Source of the DNA: MGBC120314 sp051880495
GTDB taxonomy: Bacteria > Bacillota > Clostridia > Lachnospirales > Lachnospiraceae
DNA length: 64,000 nt
Assembly (NCBI GenBank): GCA_051880495.1
Contig: JBJEOB010000031.1
Coordinates: 11,606 to 75,605, forward strand
Direction of reading: 5' to 3'
Below the pieces are notes generated by a model. The model was not told the DNA's origin and did not search any database. It saw only the letters and a program-made list of their open reading frames with translations. Shown here piece by piece: positions 50,184 to 59,374 of this stretch (positions within the stretch are counted from its first letter, which is position 1; every line of letters starts with the position of its first letter). A program made the translations under genes and the position numbers.

Positions 50184-52378
50184 TCGTTGATATTTCTCAT
50201 GATAAACTGGATAGGACGTTTCAATATATTGTGCCGGATGAACTAGATGACCGTCTGGTAGTCGGAATGCGTGTAAATATCCCGTTTGGACAGGGAAACA
50301 AAATGATAACCGGTTATGTAATAAGCATTACCGATACGCCGGTCTATGAACTGTCAAAGATGAAATATATACACTCTATCGTTGATGAAAATGTCAGGAT
50401 AGAGGGAAAAATGATTCAGCTTGCGTCATTTTTGCGTCACAATTACGGCGGCACGATGAATCAGGCTTTAAAGACGGTTATTCCTGTAAAAGAAAGCTCT
50501 GCGAAAAAGGAAAGAAAAAGCATTCGAAGAATTATTTCAACTGACAGGGCGAATGAACTTATCGAAATATTTGATAAGAAACATTCTGTTGCAAGAAAAA
50601 GACTGATGGAAGCACTTGTTGAGGATGAAATCATTGACTATTCTCTGGTGACAGGCAAATTAAATATATCATCTTCTGTGATAAAATATTTTGAAGAAAA
50701 CGGCTATATCTGCATAGATGTTGAAAGCTATTACAGAAATCCCGTTAAAGTAACTGATGGCAGACAGGATGCAGTAAAACTTAATGCGGCTCAGAGTATA
50801 ATAGCTGACAGTATAATCGCAGATTATGATAATAACATCAGAAAAACATATCTTATAAAGGGTGTTACCGGAAGCGGCAAGACAGAGGTTTATATGTCTG
50901 TTATAGAGCATGTTCTGTCACAGGGAAGGCAGGTTATTGTACTTATACCTGAGATTGCACTTACGTTTCAGACCGTTATGCGTTTTTATAAGAGATTTGG
51001 CGACGTTGTCTCGATTATGAACTCAAGACTTTCAAAGGAAACACGTTATGATCAGTTTGAACGTGCCAGAAAGGGCCTTGTGAAAATAATGATAGGACCG
51101 CGCTCAGCACTTTTTACGCCATTTGATAATCTGGGCCTTATTATAATTGATGAGGAACATGAGGGGGCGTACAAGAGTGAGACCATACCGAAATATCATG
51201 CGACCGGTGTGGCAAAGGAGCTTGCCCGAATGAATAATGCGTCTGTCATACTTGGCTCGGCAACACCGTCTGTTGACAGTTATTACAGGGCACTTACGGG
51301 AGAATACAGGTTATTTTATTTAAATGCAAGAGCTGTGGATTCGGCCAGATTACCGGCTGTGTCGGTAACGGATCTCAAGGAAGAACTAAGAAAAGGCAAC
51401 CGTTCCATCTTTAGTATGGAGCTTAAAGATAAAATAAAAGACCGCATTGAAAAAAAACAGCAGACCATGCTGTTCATTAACAGGCGTGGGTATTTCGGAT
51501 TTATTTCCTGCCGCTCATGTGGACATGTTATGAAATGTCCTCATTGTGATATCTCGCTTACATCGCATAAGGATGGAAGGCTTGTATGCCACTATTGCGG
51601 ATATTCACAAAAGCAGGTATCGCAGTGCCCGAAATGTGGTTCTAAATACATCAGTGCGCTCCGTGGCGGAACACAGATGGTAGAGGATGCTGTTTTAAAA
51701 GAATTTCCTGATGCAAAGGTGCTCAGGATGGATATGGACACCACTAAAGGCAAGGATGGACATGAAAAGATATTATCATCATTTGCATCGGAAGAAGCAG
51801 ATATTCTGGTAGGAACGCAGATGATTGTAAAAGGTCATGATTTCCCGAATGTTACGCTGGTCGGAATACTGGCGGCAGACATTTCACTTCATGCTTCTGA
51901 TTACAGGGCGGCAGAGAGAACATTTCAGCTCCTGACCCAGGCTGCGGGACGTGCCGGAAGAGGTGAACTTCCCGGTGAAGTTGTTATTCAGGCGTATGAT
52001 ACGGAAAATTTTGCGATTGAGGCTGCGGCCAATCAGGACTATGAGCAGTTTTACGAGCAGGAAATCATGTACAGGACGCTGATGGATTATCCGCCGATAT
52101 CCAACATGCTTATGGTGAAATTCTCATCAAAATATGAGGATGCCCTCATAAAGGCTGTCGATACGATACGAATCAGAAAAGATAATGTCAAGGTAATCGG
52201 ACCGGCAAATGCCGCGCTTTACAAAGCAGAAGATATTTATAACAAAGTAATTTATTATAAGGCAAAGGAATATGAAACGCTTACTGCAATCCGCAGTGAG
52301 ATTGAACAGTTCGTAAGAAATCGTGATGATTTCAAATACGTTAGTATTCAGTTTGATTTTAATCCGTTAAATTCATAA
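50168..52378 (+). CDS. priA: Primosomal protein N' (replication restart helicase)
   Basis: 736 residues, a 3'-5' SF2 helicase that reloads the replisome at stalled forks. An N-terminal 3'-DNA-binding domain (D-R-T-F-Q-Y-I-V-P) is followed by Walker A G-V-T-G-S-G-K-T-E-V-Y, a D-E-E-H box, and the eight-Cys zinc region (C-R-S-C-G-H, C-P-H-C, C-H-Y-C-G, C-P-K-C-G). Helicase motifs V/VI lie in G-T-Q-M-I-V-K-G-H-D-F-P and Q-A-A-G-R-A-G-R. It starts inside murE, giving a 16-base overlap. Repeat element B begins 3 bases after its stop, between it and def. Confidence 0.95.
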   Translation: MFADVIVDISHDKLDRTFQYIVPDELDDRLVVGMRVNIPFGQGNKMITGYVISITDTPVYELSKMKYIHSIVDENVRIEGKMIQLASFLRHNYGGTMNQALKTVIPVKESSAKKERKSIRRIISTDRANELIEIFDKKHSVARKRLMEALVEDEIIDYSLVTGKLNISSSVIKYFEENGYICIDVESYYRNPVKVTDGRQDAVKLNAAQSIIADSIIADYDNNIRKTYLIKGVTGSGKTEVYMSVIEHVLSQGRQVIVLIPEIALTFQTVMRFYKRFGDVVSIMNSRLSKETRYDQFERARKGLVKIMIGPRSALFTPFDNLGLIIIDEEHEGAYKSETIPKYHATGVAKELARMNNASVILGSATPSVDSYYRALTGEYRLFYLNARAVDSARLPAVSVTDLKEELRKGNRSIFSMELKDKIKDRIEKKQQTMLFINRRGYFGFISCRSCGHVMKCPHCDISLTSHKDGRLVCHYCGYSQKQVSQCPKCGSKYISALRGGTQMVEDAVLKEFPDAKVLRMDMDTTKGKDGHEKILSSFASEEADILVGTQMIVKGHDFPNVTLVGILAADISLHASDYRAAERTFQLLTQAAGRAGRGELPGEVVIQAYDTENFAIEAAANQDYEQFYEQEIMYRTLMDYPPISNMLMVKFSSKYEDALIKAVDTIRIRKDNVKVIGPANAALYKAEDIYNKVIYYKAKEYETLTAIRSEIEQFVRNRDDFKYVSIQFDFNPLNS

Positions 52379-52381
52379 ATA

Positions 52382-52584
52382 CAGGCGTTTGCGAAACTAT
52401 TAAATTATAAATTAAAATATGTTTGTGGGCACAATTAAGTGGCACGTTTGCACTAATGCTCGCTCGCAGCGGTACATAAGGTGCCAAAATACGGCAACCT
52501 AAGTACCGGCGGCTCACAATTGCCACTTAATTTGTGCCCACAAACATATTTAACATCATAACTGAAAAAGTTACGCAAACGCCT
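52382..52584. repeat. Palindromic repeat element B (203 bp)
   Basis: Terminal arms CAGGCGTTTGCGAAACT (52382) and AGTTACGCAAACGCCT (to 52584). The inner arms GGGCACAATTAAGTGG and CCACTTAATTTGTGCCC pair, and a central hairpin is built from CGGTAC...GTACCG with AGGT...ACCT. The inner part equals the reverse complement of element A with scattered changes. It fills the gap between priA and def and has no coding capacity. Confidence 0.85.
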
Positions 52585-52614
52585 CATTCATAAATTCCAT
52601 AGGAGGAGATAAAA

Positions 52615-53097
52615 ATGGCACTTAGAAATATCAGAGAACTTGGAGATGATGTTTTAAGAAAAACATCAAAAGAAATTAAGGAGATAACACCAAAGGTTAC
52701 AGAACTTATTGACGATATGTTTGAGACAATGTATGCGGCTGACGGTGTCGGACTTGCCGCACCACAGGTGGGAATTTTAAGGAGACTTGTTGTAATTGAT
52801 ATCGGTGATGATAATCCTTTAGTAATGATAAATCCTGAAATTGTTGAAGTAAGAGGAAGCCAGACAGGATACGAGGGATGCTTAAGCGTACCGGGAAAAA
52901 CAGGAAAGGTCACAAGACCTGATTATGTAAAGGCTAAGGCATACGATGAAAATATGAAAATGTATATTGTTGAGGGTGAAGGACTGCTGGCAAGGGCAAT
53001 CTGCCATGAACTGGATCATCTTGACGGTAAGATGTATGTCGATTTGGTTGAAGGTGGTCTGCTTGATGCGGCTGCAGCAGGAGAGGATGAAGAATAG
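52615..53097 (+). CDS. def: Peptide deformylase
   Basis: 160 residues, removing the N-formyl group from new proteins. Its three motifs are present: G-V-G-L-A-A-P-Q-V-G, E-G-C-L-S-V-P-G with the metal-ligand Cys, and H-E-L-D-H-L-D with two metal His and the catalytic Glu. AGGAGGAG is about 8 bases before the ATG. The stop TAG overlaps the GTG start of fmt (TAGTG), pairing the formylation and deformylation genes. Confidence 0.96.
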   Translation: MALRNIRELGDDVLRKTSKEIKEITPKVTELIDDMFETMYAADGVGLAAPQVGILRRLVVIDIGDDNPLVMINPEIVEVRGSQTGYEGCLSVPGKTGKVTRPDYVKAKAYDENMKMYIVEGEGLLARAICHELDHLDGKMYVDLVEGGLLDAAAAGEDEE

Positions 53098-54038
53098 TGA
53101 AAGTTGTATTTATGGGAACTCCGGATTTTGCCGTGGGTACGTTAAAGGCTCTTATTGAATCTGAACATGAGATAGCTGCAGTTGTAACGCAGCCTGACAA
53201 GCCAAAGGGAAGAAGCAGGGAACCTGCTATGCCGCCGGTCAAGGAAGTTGCACTTTCGGCGGGACTTACCGTGTATCAGCCGGTAAAAGTAAGAGAGGAA
53301 TCATTTATGGAAGTCCTTAAGGGTATTGCTCCTGATGTAATCGTTGTAGTTGCATTCGGACAGCTTCTTCCAAAGGCTGTACTGGAGATACCGCGTTATG
53401 GCTGTGTAAATGTACATGCTTCGCTTCTGCCGAAATACCGTGGCGCCGCACCTATTCAGCAGGCGGTTATTGACGGTGAGGAATATAGTGGAGTGACGAC
53501 AATGCAGATGGCGGCAGGTCTTGATACAGGTGACATACTTATGCAGTCGGTAAGAAAGCTTGATGCCAAGGAAACAGGCGGAAGCCTTTTTGACAAGTTA
53601 AGTGTGGATGGCGCAGCCCTCCTTATTGAAACACTTAAAGCGATAGAGAACGATATAATAACGAGGACACCGCAGAATGACGCAGAATCATCATATGTGG
53701 GCATGCTCGATAAAAATTCAGGAAAGCTTGACTTTAGCAGGGATGCAAAGGAGCTTGAATGTCTGATTCGCGGACTTAATCCGTGGCCGAGCGCATTTAC
53801 ATCATACAATGGTAAAATGCTTAAAATCTGGGATGCTGACGTGGTAGAAGGCGATTATCCGGGATTTGAATGCGGTCAGGTGGTTTTTGTCGGCAGGGAT
53901 GATTTTATAATAAAATGCGGCAAAAATGCTCTTGCAGTAAAGGATTTACAGCTTGAGGGCAAGAAACGCATGGATTCAAAATCTTTCCTTTTAGGTAACA
54001 GGATAAACGTTGGAGAGAGTTTATGGCACAATCAGTAA
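53097..54038 (+). CDS. fmt: Methionyl-tRNA formyltransferase
   Basis: 313 residues. It formylates initiator Met-tRNA with 10-formyl-THF. The catalytic domain has F-M-G-T-P-D-F-A-V, V-N-V-H-A-S-L-L-P-K-Y-R-G-A-A-P-I and D-T-G-D-I-L; the C-terminal OB-like domain begins near 205 (R-G-L-N-P-W-P). GTG start at 53097 overlaps the def stop; GAGAGGATG lies upstream. The 3' end overlaps rsmB by 16 bases. Confidence 0.96.
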   Translation: MKVVFMGTPDFAVGTLKALIESEHEIAAVVTQPDKPKGRSREPAMPPVKEVALSAGLTVYQPVKVREESFMEVLKGIAPDVIVVVAFGQLLPKAVLEIPRYGCVNVHASLLPKYRGAAPIQQAVIDGEEYSGVTTMQMAAGLDTGDILMQSVRKLDAKETGGSLFDKLSVDGAALLIETLKAIENDIITRTPQNDAESSYVGMLDKNSGKLDFSRDAKELECLIRGLNPWPSAFTSYNGKMLKIWDADVVEGDYPGFECGQVVFVGRDDFIIKCGKNALAVKDLQLEGKKRMDSKSFLLGNRINVGESLWHNQ

Positions 54039-55354
54039 ATCTGCGGGGCATTATTCTTGATATACTCATGGAAGTAAATGAAAAAGATGCTTACAGCCAT
54101 GTGACAATCAATAGTGCTCTTAAAAAATACCAGTACCTTGATAAGAGTGAAAGAGCTTTTATAAGTAAGGTATCACAGGGAACAATAGAAAAGATGATAT
54201 ATATAGACGAGGTAATCGATTCATTTTCCAAGGTAAGTGTGGCTAAAATGAAACCGGTTATCAGAAATATTATGAGAATGTCTGTATACCAGCTTTTGTT
54301 TCTTGATGGTGTACCTGAATCGGCAGTCTGCAACGAAGCGGTAAAGCTTGCTGATAAAAGGGGATTTCACACATTAAAGGGATTTGTTAACGGTGTTCTT
54401 CGAAATATCTCACGTAATAAAGATAATCTGGATGTTGCAAAGACACTGTCGGTAAAATATTCGCTTCCGCAGTGGATTGTGGATTATTTTACCGATAATT
54501 ACGGTGATGAGACGGCAGAGAAAATATTTAAAGGCTTTGAAGAGGAACGTCCGACTTATGTAAGATGTAATACATTAAAATACAAAAAGAGTGAAATAAT
54601 TGAATCGCTGAAAAAACAGGGTGTAACAGTGAATGAGGTGCCGGAACTTGATGATGCATTAATGATTTCAGACTATGATTTTATAACAGGTCTTGATGCT
54701 TTCAGAAACGGATGTATATACGTGCAGGATATAAGCTCAATGCTTGTCGGACATGCAGCATCACCTAAGGAAAATGACATGGTTATTGATGTTTGTGCGG
54801 CGCCGGGTGGTAAGAGTATTAATGTGGCATTAATGCTTAACGGCACCGGAAAAGTGAAGGCAAGGGATATTTCTGCCAATAAAGTTATGATGATGCAGGA
54901 GATGGCACAACGGCTGGGAATTTCCAATATGTCGGTTGAGGTCTGCGATGCACTTTCGTTTAATCAGGAGGATGAAGAAAGTGCTGACATAGTTATCTGC
55001 GACCTTCCCTGCTCAGGTCTTGGAATTATAGGTCGAAAGTCAGATATCAAATACAAGATGACAAAGGAAAAGCAGGATGAACTTGTCATTCTCCAGAGGG
55101 ATATTTTAAGGGTGGCATCACGTTATGTAAAACCGGGCGGAAGACTGGTATTTTCTACATGTACAATCAACAAATGTGAAAATGAGGATAATTATCGTTT
55201 TATAATTGATGAGCTTGGGTTTAAGCCTGAATCTCTGGCAGATGTACTGCCAAAGGAATATGCCGCTAAAACGGCAGAGCTTGGTTATGTGCAGCTTTTA
55301 CCGGGCATACATCATACGGATGGATTTTTTATATCACGTTTTATAAGGGAATAA
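54023..55354 (+). CDS. rsmB: 16S rRNA (cytosine-967 C5) methyltransferase
   Basis: 443 residues. An N-terminal NusB-like RNA-binding domain (~1-140) precedes a Rossmann methyltransferase domain: SAM motif D-V-C-A-A-P-G-G-K-S, motif IV with catalytic Cys I-C-D-L-P-C-S-G-L-G, and the second Cys in F-S-T-C-T-I-N-K-C-E-N-E. ATG at 54023 has GGAGAGAG upstream inside fmt. rlmN follows 2 bases after the stop. Confidence 0.94.
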   Translation: MAQSVNLRGIILDILMEVNEKDAYSHVTINSALKKYQYLDKSERAFISKVSQGTIEKMIYIDEVIDSFSKVSVAKMKPVIRNIMRMSVYQLLFLDGVPESAVCNEAVKLADKRGFHTLKGFVNGVLRNISRNKDNLDVAKTLSVKYSLPQWIVDYFTDNYGDETAEKIFKGFEEERPTYVRCNTLKYKKSEIIESLKKQGVTVNEVPELDDALMISDYDFITGLDAFRNGCIYVQDISSMLVGHAASPKENDMVIDVCAAPGGKSINVALMLNGTGKVKARDISANKVMMMQEMAQRLGISNMSVEVCDALSFNQEDEESADIVICDLPCSGLGIIGRKSDIKYKMTKEKQDELVILQRDILRVASRYVKPGGRLVFSTCTINKCENEDNYRFIIDELGFKPESLADVLPKEYAAKTAELGYVQLLPGIHHTDGFFISRFIRE

Positions 55355-55356
55355 TA

Positions 55357-56400
55357 ATGGATATTAAATCACTTAATTTAGAAGAATTAACAGAATTTCT
55401 GGCGGGCATTGGCGAGCCTAAGTTTCGTGCAAAGCAGCTATATGAGTGGATGCATAAAAAATTTGCCGAAGATTATGATGAGATGACTAACATTCCTTCG
55501 TCATTAAAAAACAAGCTTGCGGCTGAGGTTTCGTTTACGGTTTTAAAACCGCTTGAGGTACTCATTTCGCAGATAGACGGAACAAGAAAATATTTGTTTG
55601 GATTAAATGACGGAAATGTTATTGAGAGTGTTTTTATGCGGTATAAACACGGTAATTCGGTATGTATTTCATCACAGGTAGGCTGCAGGATGGGGTGCCG
55701 TTTCTGTGCATCGACACTGGACGGACTTACAAGAAATCTTACACCGTCTGAAATGTTAGAGCAGATATATGCAATTTCAAGACATACAGGAGAAAAGGTG
55801 TCAAATGTTGTAATAATGGGTTCAGGTGAACCGATGGATAACTACGACAATGTTTTAAAATTCGTTGAGCTTCTGACAGATGCAAACGGAATAAATATAA
55901 GCCAGCGGAATCTTACGATATCGACATGCGGAATTGTCCCGAAAATCCGTGAACTTGCAGAGCATAAATTTCAGTTTACACTGGCAATATCGCTTCACGC
56001 ATCGTCGGATGAAAAGAGAAGAGAACTTATGCCTGTTGCAAATGCGTATTCAATAGCAGAAATAATGGATGCATGCAGGTATTATTTTGACATGACGGGA
56101 AGGCGGATTACATTTGAATACAGCCTTGTACTTGGTGTAAATGATACGAAGGAAGATGCAAAGAGGCTTATAGAACTTATAAAAGGACTTAACTGCCATG
56201 TAAACCTCATACCTGTTAATCCGATAAAAGAGCGTAATTACAGGCAGTCAACAATGCACTCAATAGAGTCGTTTAAAAATCTTCTTGAAAAAAATTCAAT
56301 AAATGCTACTATAAGAAGAGAGATGGGCAGAGATATTAATGGTGCCTGTGGACAGCTTAGAAAGAGCTACATAGATAAGAAAGCAGAATGGGAGGAGTAA
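55357..56400 (+). CDS. rlmN: 23S rRNA (adenine-2503 C2) methyltransferase
   Basis: 347 residues, a radical-SAM enzyme methylating A2503 of 23S rRNA (and often A37 of tRNA). The 4Fe-4S ligands are in C-R-M-G-C-R-F-C. The methyl-carrying Cys is in the C-terminal G-A-C-G-Q-L-R. M-G-S-G-E-P-M-D-N is the SAM-contact GEP motif. Nothing marks it as Cfr (A2503 C8, drug resistance); context is the housekeeping operon. TAAGGGA precedes the ATG. Confidence 0.95.
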   Translation: MDIKSLNLEELTEFLAGIGEPKFRAKQLYEWMHKKFAEDYDEMTNIPSSLKNKLAAEVSFTVLKPLEVLISQIDGTRKYLFGLNDGNVIESVFMRYKHGNSVCISSQVGCRMGCRFCASTLDGLTRNLTPSEMLEQIYAISRHTGEKVSNVVIMGSGEPMDNYDNVLKFVELLTDANGINISQRNLTISTCGIVPKIRELAEHKFQFTLAISLHASSDEKRRELMPVANAYSIAEIMDACRYYFDMTGRRITFEYSLVLGVNDTKEDAKRLIELIKGLNCHVNLIPVNPIKERNYRQSTMHSIESFKNLLEKNSINATIRREMGRDINGACGQLRKSYIDKKAEWEE

Positions 56401-56401
56401 T

Positions 56402-57121
56402 ATGCAGGCTTATTCGGCCACGGATATTGGCAAAGTTCGAAAAGTTAATCAGGATACTGTATTTTGTTCGGCAGAACCTGTTGGCAATCTTCCTAATCTG
56501 TTTATTGTAGCAGACGGTATGGGAGGACACAATGCGGGAGATTTAGCATCAAAGCTTACGGTTGAGACTATAGTAGATATGGTTTCCTCGCTGGATGAAA
56601 CTGACCCGGTATCCCTGATGAGTAAGGCGATTGTGAGGGCAAATGAAGCTGTCATAGGGAAAGCTAAGGAAGCAGAAGAATATAACGGCATGGGTACAAC
56701 TGTCGTCGTCGCCTGTATAAAGGACAAGATGCTGTACGTCGCCAATGTCGGAGACAGCAGACTGTATGTAATAAACAGGAGTATAACCCAGATTACCAGG
56801 GATCATTCTCTGGTTGAGGAGCTGGTGAGTATGGGGCAGCTTGACAGAAAGGCCGCCAGAACCAGTCAGAATAAAAATATAATTACACGTGCAATTGGTG
56901 CAATGAAAGATGTAATGGCAGATTTTTTTGAAATTAAATTAAAGGATAAAGACCGTATATTAATGTGTACAGATGGTTTGACCAATATGGTTGAGGATGA
57001 CGAGATACTAGGGCTTGTAAAATCAAAAGATTCAATCGAAGCACGTGTTCTGAAGTTGATTCAGAGCGCAAATAATCACGGTGGCAGGGATAATGTTGGA
57101 GTTATCCTCATAGAAGTGTAA
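56402..57121 (+). CDS. prpC: PP2C-type Ser/Thr protein phosphatase (PrpC/Stp)
   Basis: 239 residues, a soluble metal-dependent PPM phosphatase. Motifs: R-K-V-N-Q-D, A-D-G-M-G-G-H-N-A-G, N-V-G-D-S-R-L-Y, T-R-D-H-S-L-V, C-T-D-G-L-T and G-G-R-D-N-V, supplying the Asp metal ligands. It dephosphorylates substrates of the kinase encoded next, the usual phosphatase-kinase pair of Firmicutes. GGGAGGAG before the ATG at 56402. Confidence 0.95.
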   Translation: MQAYSATDIGKVRKVNQDTVFCSAEPVGNLPNLFIVADGMGGHNAGDLASKLTVETIVDMVSSLDETDPVSLMSKAIVRANEAVIGKAKEAEEYNGMGTTVVVACIKDKMLYVANVGDSRLYVINRSITQITRDHSLVEELVSMGQLDRKAARTSQNKNIITRAIGAMKDVMADFFEIKLKDKDRILMCTDGLTNMVEDDEILGLVKSKDSIEARVLKLIQSANNHGGRDNVGVILIEV

Positions 57122-57163
57122 GTAGGAAAGATAATCCGAAATCTATTGGAAGGAAGAGGAAAT

Positions 57164-59374
57164 ATGTTAGAGAACGGTACAATTATAGCAAATCGTTATG
57201 AAATTCTCGGTAAAATCGGTACCGGTGGAACCGCAGACGTATATAAGGCCAAGTGCCACAAATTAAATCGCTATGTTGCAGTCAAGGTATTGAAACAGGA
57301 ATTCAGTGAAGACAGGAATTTCATATCAAAGTTCAGAATAGAGGCGCAGTCAGCAGCAGGAATGTCACATCCGAACATTGTAAATGTATATGATGTAGGC
57401 GATGAAAACGGCATTTATTATATAGTTATGGAACTTGTTGAGGGAATTACCCTCAAGAAATATATTGAGAAAAAAGGTGCACTTGAATATAGAGAGGCGA
57501 TAAGTATTGCCATTCAGATTGCACAGGGTATAGAAGTTGCACACAAACATAATATCATTCACAGGGATATTAAGCCGCAGAACATTATTATTTCAAAAGA
57601 GGGTAAGGTAAAGGTAACTGATTTTGGTATTGCCAAGGTGACAACGGCCGATACCGTTAATTCAATGGCGATGGGCTCTGTTCATTATATTTCACCTGAA
57701 CAGGCACGTGGCGGTTTCAGTGACGTTACAAGTGATATATACTCATTTGGTATTACTTTATTTGAAATGTGTACCGGAAGGGTGCCGTTCGATGGTGAGT
57801 CTACAGTTTCCGTTGCGCTTATGCATATACAGAATGAATTGATGCCGCCGTCGACATTTAATCCTAATATACCTATAAGTCTTGAGAAAATCATACTTAA
57901 GTGTGCACAGAAGAGGGTTGACAGGAGATATCAGTCGGCAACGGAGCTTATTGCTGACTTAAAGAGGGCACTTGTATCGCCGTTTGAAGATTTTGTGGTG
58001 ATTGCTGACGATTATGATGCATCGCCGACTCTTATGTTTACACCTGAGGAAGTTAATCAGATAAAGACACAGACTAATGTGTCAGCAGGCCCGAGTATTG
58101 ACTTTGGAATGGGCATTGAACATAATGATGACATTAATGACGATGTCCATGATGATTACGATGAAAATGAATATGAGGAACAGTATTTTATCGGTGGAAA
58201 TGATGACGATGACGACGATGATGATGACATAGGCGTCGTACGTGACGGCAATAAGATTGATAAGATAATGGTCTGGCTTGGTGTTGCAGTGGCAGTCGTT
58301 ATTGTAATTATAACAATTGGAGTTCTTTTCAGGGTATTTACAACGATAAACAATGCTGCAAATGATGACAACAAGATACCAAGCATGACGACAACGCCGA
58401 CGGTTCCGGTGGATGAAGGTGTCGAAGTCCCGGCACTTATCGGACTTACAGCCGATGCGGCAAAGGAAGAATTAAACAGCAGGGGGCTTGGCTTTAAGCA
58501 GAATCTTGAGGCATCAGATATAGTTCAGAAAGGACTTGTAATAGGCCAGAGCGTTGAAGAGGGCGTTCATGTTGCTAAAAATACGCAGATTATTGTTACG
58601 GTAAGTTCTGGTTCAAAGTCATTTGAACTCATTGATGTGCTTAATCAGACAGAGGCCAAGGCAATTGAGGTTCTTAAAGGTTTAAATCTTAATCCGGTTA
58701 CTGAATACGAGTACAGTAATGATATTGAACAGGGAAATGTAATGAAAATGTCGCCTGTTGCAGGTTCACAGGTAAAGAGCGGTGATACGGTTACACTTGT
58801 CATAAGCAGGGGTAAGAAACAGACGGAGTGTGTTGTGCCAAAGATTCTTGAGCTTGACGAAAGTGAGGCAAGAGAAGCACTTGACCAGGCGGGACTTGTT
58901 GCACAGCTTGGCGGTACAGCCAGCAGTTCGACAATACCTGCAGGCAAGGTAATTGCACAGAGCTATCCTGAAGGAACCAAGGTTGCTGCCGGAACAGTAG
59001 TAGAATATATTTTAAGTACCGGCAAGAGCAACAAGATTATGAAGGGAAGAGTTACAATTTTCAAGGCATGGGCAACTGCACAGGCTGTTCCTGAAGGCTT
59101 TGATGAGGAAAACGGAACTAAAGAAGTCCAGGTAGTATTCAGACAGACGAAGGACGGTCAGGACTACAGCAATGAAATTATGACCTATACTGACATGAAT
59201 ACACTTGCAGACCAGTTTGAACTGACATTTGACGGAATAGCTGAGGGAGTAAGTGACGGTAATGCGGAAGTTTACGTACGCTATTCATGGACGGATACAA
59301 CGACGGGAGAACCTAGGATATATACAACCAGCGTTCAGTCGATTTATCTTACATTATCAGAGGATATAAATTAA
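57164..59374 (+). CDS. pknB: PASTA-domain Ser/Thr protein kinase (PrkC/PknB/Stk)
   Basis: 736 residues. Kinase domain 1-~275: G-T-G-G-T-A-D-V-Y, ATP-binding K41 (V-A-V-K), catalytic loop H-R-D-I-K-P-Q-N, D-F-G activation loop. A juxtamembrane stretch with a run of nine Asp (~347-355) precedes one membrane helix (~370-392). Outside are three PASTA repeats (~410-610), which in the family bind muropeptides or lipid II, and a C-terminal domain of ~110 residues. It couples cell-wall state to phosphorylation of growth and translation proteins. ATG at 57164 with GGAAGAGGAAAT upstream. The stop overlaps the rsgA ATG. Confidence 0.95.
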   Translation: MLENGTIIANRYEILGKIGTGGTADVYKAKCHKLNRYVAVKVLKQEFSEDRNFISKFRIEAQSAAGMSHPNIVNVYDVGDENGIYYIVMELVEGITLKKYIEKKGALEYREAISIAIQIAQGIEVAHKHNIIHRDIKPQNIIISKEGKVKVTDFGIAKVTTADTVNSMAMGSVHYISPEQARGGFSDVTSDIYSFGITLFEMCTGRVPFDGESTVSVALMHIQNELMPPSTFNPNIPISLEKIILKCAQKRVDRRYQSATELIADLKRALVSPFEDFVVIADDYDASPTLMFTPEEVNQIKTQTNVSAGPSIDFGMGIEHNDDINDDVHDDYDENEYEEQYFIGGNDDDDDDDDDIGVVRDGNKIDKIMVWLGVAVAVVIVIITIGVLFRVFTTINNAANDDNKIPSMTTTPTVPVDEGVEVPALIGLTADAAKEELNSRGLGFKQNLEASDIVQKGLVIGQSVEEGVHVAKNTQIIVTVSSGSKSFELIDVLNQTEAKAIEVLKGLNLNPVTEYEYSNDIEQGNVMKMSPVAGSQVKSGDTVTLVISRGKKQTECVVPKILELDESEAREALDQAGLVAQLGGTASSSTIPAGKVIAQSYPEGTKVAAGTVVEYILSTGKSNKIMKGRVTIFKAWATAQAVPEGFDEENGTKEVQVVFRQTKDGQDYSNEIMTYTDMNTLADQFELTFDGIAEGVSDGNAEVYVRYSWTDTTTGEPRIYTTSVQSIYLTLSEDIN

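Noticed and set aside
55357..56400. Cfr-type resistance methyltransferase
   Set aside because: Length, operon position and motifs fit housekeeping RlmN; nothing points to Cfr.
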